A DNA stretch of 8,916 nucleotides from Spirochaetaceae bacterium (GTDB lineage: Bacteria; Spirochaetota; Spirochaetia; DSM-27196; SKKC01). Of the stretch, positions 4,958 through 8,916 are shown one piece after another. Every line of letters starts with the position of its first letter. The first letter of the stretch is position 1. The translations under genes were made by a program, and so were the position numbers. Under the pieces are notes generated by a model. It saw only the letters and a list, made by a program, of their open reading frames with translations, did not search any database and had not been told where the DNA came from. The DNA lies in assembly GCA_003554375.1 (NCBI GenBank), contig PWGF01000025.1, positions 1-8,916 on the forward strand. Reading direction: 5' to 3'.

Positions 4958-7900
4958 ATGTTGAATACAGTTTCCCGACTTCGACGCGCGTTTAGAAATA
5001 CTTCGCGACTCCGAAGAGCGCTTGCCGTCGCGGCAGTCTCGCTCGGAGCTGTCGCCTCTGTGTCCGCGGTAGCGCTCGCCATATACGTCTACCGTGTAGC
5101 GGCTGCTGCACCTGACCTGGAGGAGTACCGGGAGACCCCGGTGGGCCCCGTCGTCTACGATATCGCAGGGGAAGAAGTCGGCCGCCTCGCACCTGAGGAG
5201 CAGGTCCACGTGGATCTAGAACAGGTCCCGGAACACCTGCGGAACGCGCTCCTGGCCACTGAGGACCGCAGGTTCTTCGATCACCGGGGACTCGACTACC
5301 GCGCCGTCGTCCGCGCAGCGCTCAGAAACCTTGTTGCGGGCCGGATCGTCCAGGGAGCGGGCACTATCACTCAACAGCTCGCGCGCACGCTGTACCTCAC
5401 CCGGGAGCAGACCTTCCGCCGCAAGATTGCCGAAACGCACCTCGCCTTCCAGCTCGAGCGTCGCTACGACAAGGAGCAGATTCTGGAGATGTACCTCAAC
5501 GAGGTATACTTCGGGGGCGGCGCGTACGGTATCGAAGCGGCGGCGCAGCACTACTTCGACAAGTCGGTGGATGAGCTTACGCTCAACGAATCAGCGGTAC
5601 TCGTCGGGGTTCTAACCTCCCCGACGGCATACTCGCCGTTCAACAACCCGGAAGCAACCCAGCGCCGGCGGAACGTCGTGTTGCAGAGCATGGTCGACGC
5701 CGGCTATCTGGTTCCGGAAGCTGCGGAGTACGAAGCGGAGCAGCCGATGGAGCTCGCGGATCCTCACGATATGGACGATACCGCTCCGTACTTCATGCAA
5801 CACGTACGTACGCAGCTCTTGGAGCAGACCGAGGCAGATGCGGAAGATGTTTTCGCGCACGATCTGGAGGTACACACCACCCTGGATCTGGCTATGCAGC
5901 AAGAAGCGGAGGCTGCCGTGGAGGGAGCCTTCGACGACGGCACGCTCCCGACGGTGGTCGATGAGGAGGAGCCCATAAGCCGGGAACAGCCGCAAGCGGC
6001 TCTGGTGAGCGTTGATGCTGTTACGGGCGGGGTGCGGGCCATGATCGGCGGCAGAGGCGGAGACGCCTACAATCGCGCCGTCGTCACCGAGCGGCAACCC
6101 GGCTCCGCATTCAAGCCGTTCGTCTACTCCGCGGCGCTACAGGAGCGCGACTACCATCCCGGAACCGTTGTTAACGACATGCCCATGTACGGCACCGCGG
6201 CGGATATCGAGGAGGCTGCCGCGGGCGGATTCTCGATCGATCTCGACTCGCCGCCGGATCCTTCGGAAGCGGAGAACCTGATGGTGTGGCCCCGCAACTA
6301 CGACGACACATACCACGGGCTGATGAGCCTCCGTGACGCTTTGGCCGATTCGCTCAACATACCCGCCGTGCGCCTGGCGCGGGAAGTTGGAGTCCCCCAG
6401 GTGCGTGAGCACGCTGAGGAGTTCGGCTTCACTACCTTCGGCGACGATGACGGCGGTGAGGGCCATCACTCCTTCGCATTGGGAGGGCTCGAGCACGGAG
6501 TAACGCCCCTCGAAATGGCCTCGGCGTTCAGCGTGTTCGCCAATCAGGGGATCCGCGCGGCGCCGCATACGATTCGCAAAATCGTCGACAACGGCGGCAA
6601 CGACGGCGAGCCGGACGCCGACGCTACCGACGACAATACGGACGACGATGGAGAGACGATCTTCGAGGCCGACGTCCAGACCACCTCAGTGCTGTCCGCG
6701 GAGAACGCCTACATTATGCGTGACATGCTCCGAAGCTCGGTGGAGTACGGAACCGGACAACGGGCGCGACTGCCGGACACCCCGGTTGCCGGTAAGACAG
6801 GCACCACCGATCTCCATACCGATGGCTGGTTCATCGGATTCGCCGACGAGACCGTAACCAGTATCTGGGTCGGAGAAGACCGGGCCGGAGCGATGATGTA
6901 CGCGTATGATGAGGAGTACGCAGACGAGGAGGGCCAAGACGAGGAGGAAGAAGACCAAGAGACCCCGGAGTACGAGCGCCTTGGAGCTGACCCGGCGGCA
7001 GATCCCGACTTCGCGGTTCTGGGAGTGCACGCCTCGGAAGTATGGGGAGAGTTCTGGTCTTCCGTTCGAGAAGAACGCGAGGAAGCGGCTCAACTCCGAG
7101 AGCTGACAGACGAGGTCGTAACGCTGGAAGGGCGAGTTGCCGAGGCTGTCGGAGAGTTACTACCTCCGGGACACCCGGGCTCGCTTCCTGCCCGGATGGG
7201 GCCAGATCCTGAGTCCGCCCCGGAAGCGGACGCGCCCCCGGCGGAGCCGGAGGCCGAAACGGCGCCGGATAGGGAGGCCGCGCTTCCGGATCTGGACTTC
7301 GCACCCGGCGATGAGTCCGGGCTCCCTGCGCCTGACCTCGGCGATCTACTGCCGGAGCTTCCCGTTGAGAAAGATCCCCGCGATGAGGAGCCGGAATACG
7401 CGGTGCTTTACCGGAAGCTCCTTGATCCTCGCGGAGCTGCCGGGCTCGGGCTGCCCACCGGGCCGGACCAGGAGCTCAAGGCTCGATTGCGCGCGGAAAC
7501 CGCGGCTCGGGCCGGCGTTCGCCCCGACTACTCGTGGGATGAGCGGCCGGAGGACATAGAGGAAGTGCAGATCGACGCAAACACCGGCCTGCGAGTCGAG
7601 GCACTTCCCGACTCCTTTCCGACAACCCCAGAAACCGAAATCAGACGAGCGGGCACCGACGCTGAGCTTCTCAGCCCCATACCATTTCCGCCGGAAGCCA
7701 CAACGGTTACTGTGGAACCGGGTATTACGATGACCGGTCTCGGTACGGTAAGCTACGCTCCGGATGAGACTGAGACTGTCGCTCGCAATCCCGACGTTCC
7801 TGCGGACTATGACGAAGAAGCAGACGGGTTCTCGTTCGGCGAAGCTCCGTCGCCGGACCTTCTCCTGGATACCGAAGAAGCAAGCGTTCTCCAACACCGG

Positions 7901-8353
7901 CTCGATCGCGATCCGGTGGTTCCGTCGCCGGATCTGAACGGCGGGAGCCTGGCTGATCCAGCTCCGGGCGAGGTACAGGACGTCGCGCCGATCTTGGCAC
8001 CGCCGCTGGAGTACCGCTCCGGCCCGGAGACGATCGATGTGGAAGCCCCGGATCATATCGTGACGGCTGACGGGCAACCCTTCCAGGGCACCTACGTCAT
8101 CGCCGACGATGAGCCGGTTCAGAAGATCGACTCCGAAGTCGGCCTCCCCGTCCATCCGGAACGGGTGGTGTTCGAGCCGAAGGTTCGCCTAGACCTCGAG
8201 CCGGCTCCAGGCCATCCGGGCCCGCGCCTCCCGGACGCGAGCCGGCCGGACGCGGAGCATTCGGAGCCCAATGGTATCCCCCTCCCCCTGCCCGACGCGC
8301 AGTTGCCTGATGTACCGGGCCTCGAGCTCAGCCCACCCGACTTAGGTCCTTGA
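4958..8353 (+). CDS. Class A penicillin-binding protein (PBP1A type) with long acidic C-terminal extension
   Basis: This bifunctional enzyme polymerises lipid II (GT51) and cross-links peptidoglycan (transpeptidase), anchored in the inner membrane and facing outward. In its 1131 aa, a basic cytosolic N-terminus precedes one membrane helix (about 22-45). The GT51 motifs are ATEDRRFFDHRG (100-111, catalytic E102), GAGTITQQLA (133-142), RRKIAETHLAFQLE (154-167) and LEMYLN (176-181). The transpeptidase motifs are SAFK (393-396, acylated S393), SLN (465-467) and KTGT (613-616). Ordinary PBP1A proteins end some 60-150 residues after KTGT; here about 515 follow. An acidic run (651-673, 15 of 23 residues Asp/Glu) precedes VHASEVWGEFW (690-700), the usual last helix. 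Then come a charged helix (703-735), Pro/Asp/Glu-rich sequence, and IDANTGLRVEALP (872-884), which resembles a PBP1A tail motif. ATG at 4958 has a weak AAGG 6 nt upstream. Confidence 0.94.
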   Translation: MLNTVSRLRRAFRNTSRLRRALAVAAVSLGAVASVSAVALAIYVYRVAAAAPDLEEYRETPVGPVVYDIAGEEVGRLAPEEQVHVDLEQVPEHLRNALLATEDRRFFDHRGLDYRAVVRAALRNLVAGRIVQGAGTITQQLARTLYLTREQTFRRKIAETHLAFQLERRYDKEQILEMYLNEVYFGGGAYGIEAAAQHYFDKSVDELTLNESAVLVGVLTSPTAYSPFNNPEATQRRRNVVLQSMVDAGYLVPEAAEYEAEQPMELADPHDMDDTAPYFMQHVRTQLLEQTEADAEDVFAHDLEVHTTLDLAMQQEAEAAVEGAFDDGTLPTVVDEEEPISREQPQAALVSVDAVTGGVRAMIGGRGGDAYNRAVVTERQPGSAFKPFVYSAALQERDYHPGTVVNDMPMYGTAADIEEAAAGGFSIDLDSPPDPSEAENLMVWPRNYDDTYHGLMSLRDALADSLNIPAVRLAREVGVPQVREHAEEFGFTTFGDDDGGEGHHSFALGGLEHGVTPLEMASAFSVFANQGIRAAPHTIRKIVDNGGNDGEPDADATDDNTDDDGETIFEADVQTTSVLSAENAYIMRDMLRSSVEYGTGQRARLPDTPVAGKTGTTDLHTDGWFIGFADETVTSIWVGEDRAGAMMYAYDEEYADEEGQDEEEEDQETPEYERLGADPAADPDFAVLGVHASEVWGEFWSSVREEREEAAQLRELTDEVVTLEGRVAEAVGELLPPGHPGSLPARMGPDPESAPEADAPPAEPEAETAPDREAALPDLDFAPGDESGLPAPDLGDLLPELPVEKDPRDEEPEYAVLYRKLLDPRGAAGLGLPTGPDQELKARLRAETAARAGVRPDYSWDERPEDIEEVQIDANTGLRVEALPDSFPTTPETEIRRAGTDAELLSPIPFPPEATTVTVEPGITMTGLGTVSYAPDETETVARNPDVPADYDEEADGFSFGEAPSPDLLLDTEEASVLQHRLDRDPVVPSPDLNGGSLADPAPGEVQDVAPILAPPLEYRSGPETIDVEAPDHIVTADGQPFQGTYVIADDEPVQKIDSEVGLPVHPERVVFEPKVRLDLEPAPGHPGPRLPDASRPDAEHSEPNGIPLPLPDAQLPDVPGLELSPPDLGP

Positions 8354-8359
8354 CCTGAG
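8341..8359 (+). other. Hairpin containing the PBP stop codon
   Basis: CTTAGGTC (8341-8348) pairs with GACCTGAG (8352-8359) through 8 bp, one of them T-G, around the 3-nt loop CTT. The TGA stop (8351-8353) lies across the loop and stem. Confidence 0.45.
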
Positions 8360-8375
8360 TCGTCAAGCTGGAGTA

Positions 8376-8417
8376 TCCGTAGAGTACGGAGCGGCCGGGA
8401 TATGCCGCATGTCCCGG
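8376..8417 (+). terminator. Two tandem hairpins after the PBP gene, possible terminator without T-run
   Basis: TCCGTA (8376-8381) and TACGGA (8385-8390) form a 6-bp stem with loop GAG. CCGGGATATG (8395-8404) and CATGTCCCGG (8408-8417) form a 10-bp stem with one T-G pair and loop CCG. The second is stable and starts 42 nt past the stop codon, as a terminator would. The following bases, TAATCCG, lack the T-run of an intrinsic terminator, so it may act as an RNA 3' stabiliser or work with Rho. Confidence 0.45.
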
Positions 8418-8436
8418 TAATCCGTACAACGAAAGC

Positions 8437-8555
8437 GTGAGGCAAGGATTGTTGGTACTAGCTCCGAGGCAGGCGGAGCGATCGTCTGGATCCCTCCGGA
8501 CGCCTTCCGGCTACGCTGCTGCGTACTCTTTCAGCCACAACAATCCTTGCCTCAC
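8437..8555. repeat. 119-bp element bounded by perfect 18-bp inverted repeats
   Basis: GTGAGGCAAGGATTGTTG (8437-8454) is the exact reverse complement of 8538-8555. The 83-bp interior folds into three further hairpins: GCTCCG/CGGAGC (8461-8466 with 8474-8479), TCTGGA/TCCGGA with one G-T pair (8485-8490 with 8495-8500), and TACGC/GCGTA (8512-8516 with 8521-8525). Near-identical 12-bp direct repeats flank it: CCGTACAACGAA (8422-8433) and CCGCACAACGAA (8557-8568), 11 of 12 matching. Terminal inverted repeats with flanking direct repeats suggest a miniature transposable element. A structured 5' leader RNA or an invertible segment for the next gene are alternatives. It holds no coding sequence. Confidence 0.8.
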
Positions 8556-8579
8556 ACCGCACAACGAACGGAGCCCCGT

Positions 8580-8916
8580 GTGAGTCGTCCTTGCGTTTGC
8601 TGCACCCTCTGTCGCGTGACTCTTCTTCTCTGCGTCCTGCTACTCCTGCCAAGCGCCAACCAATCCCTTCTAGCGGTGCAGCCCGCGGGCACCCAAACGC
8701 TCAATCTCGACACCGGTCGCATTGATCGCCTCTTCAGTCGTTACGATCAAGCGGGCTCACCCGGATGCGCCCTGGCGATTACACACGAGGGAGAACTCGT
8801 TTATTCGGCCGGGTACGGAGAGGCGAACCTCGACTACGGAATCGAAATCCGCCCAGACACCCGGTTCGAGGCTGCCTCGCTCGCCAAACAGTTTGTGGCG
8901 GCTTCCCTTCTGCTAC
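8580..8916 (+). CDS. Serine hydrolase, class C beta-lactamase-like (COG1680 type), 3' end missing
   Basis: The first 112 residues of an exported serine hydrolase of the penicillin-recognising fold are visible; the reading frame is open at the right edge. The start is GTG at 8580, with GGAG (8570-8573) 6 nt upstream. A hydrophobic core near residues 14-24 (VTLLLCVLLLL) is a probable signal peptide. Mature sequence includes SPGCALAITHEGELVYSAG (60-78), YGEANLDYGI (79-88) and DTRFEAASLAKQFVA (93-107). The last holds the catalytic SxxK (S100-L-A-K103). These features are typical of AmpC/PBP4*-like esterases, D-amino-acid peptidases and beta-lactamases. The partner Tyr-x-Asn and Lys-Thr-Gly motifs would lie beyond the window, so activity and substrate cannot be called. 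It lies downstream of the PBP, with the inverted-repeat element ending 14 nt before its ribosome-binding site. Confidence 0.88.
   Translation, partial: MSRPCVCCTLCRVTLLLCVLLLLPSANQSLLAVQPAGTQTLNLDTGRIDRLFSRYDQAGSPGCALAITHEGELVYSAGYGEANLDYGIEIRPDTRFEAASLAKQFVAASLLL

Noticed and set aside
4288..5082. Minus-strand open frame of 264 codons opposite queF and the PBP start
   Set aside because: It covers two well-supported forward genes and the gap between them. The translation shows no recognisable motif.
7346..8155. Minus-strand open frame of 269 codons opposite the PBP extension
   Set aside because: I considered whether this was the real gene, given the odd PBP tail. The forward frame is continuous with intact PBP domains and the antisense product is Arg-rich and patternless.
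8437..8555. Integron attC site
   Set aside because: The ends do not carry RYYYAAC/GTTRRRY core sites, the inverted repeat is perfect without the usual bulged bases, and no integrase or cassette array is seen.
1..8916. CRISPR array, prophage or insertion-sequence genes
   Set aside because: No regularly spaced repeats, integrase or transposase motifs occur anywhere in the window. The only mobile-element candidate is the non-coding element near 8437.

Overview
The window is a GC-rich bacterial chromosomal segment with seven protein-coding genes, the last one cut by the right edge. There is no sign of phage, plasmid or insertion-sequence genes. The PBP1A-type transglycosylase/transpeptidase, GGDEF protein and unimodular QueF are bacterial. 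The very acidic insertions in the exported PBP suggest a saline or alkaline habitat. Spirochaetota is my best guess at phylum, held with low confidence because no marker gene here fixes the lineage.

Layout. At 81-1220 (+) lies a diguanylate cyclase with a degenerate receiver-like N-terminus. It converges on a KdgK-like PfkB sugar kinase (1217-2296, -), and the two stop codons overlap by 4 bp. Upstream of the kinase on the same strand is an SGNH/GDSL hydrolase (2435-3205, -) with a repeat-encoded Gly/Ala insertion. A 133-bp divergent region separates it from a forward pair: a VUT/YhhQ-family transporter (3339-4169) and QueF, the preQ0 reductase (4225-4692). These two form a small queuosine (7-deazaguanine) module. 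A 265-bp gap with a candidate promoter and a structured leader precedes a large class A PBP (4958-8353). That protein carries all GT51 and transpeptidase motifs plus roughly 430 residues of acidic, proline-rich C-terminal sequence. After it come three short hairpins and a 119-bp element bounded by perfect 18-bp inverted repeats and flanked by near-identical 12-bp direct repeats. The window ends in the 5' part of an exported serine beta-lactamase-like hydrolase (8580 onward).

How the genes relate. The transporter and QueF plausibly supply preQ0/preQ1 for tRNA queuosine. The PBP and the serine hydrolase are both penicillin-recognising-fold proteins acting outside the cytoplasmic membrane, though the structured element between them may separate their transcription. 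The cyclase, kinase and SGNH hydrolase show no evident functional link to each other.

The points most worth a second look are the inverted-repeat element at 8422-8568 and the PBP extension. Next are the slippage-prone insertion in the SGNH hydrolase and the insertion inside the GGDEF domain.
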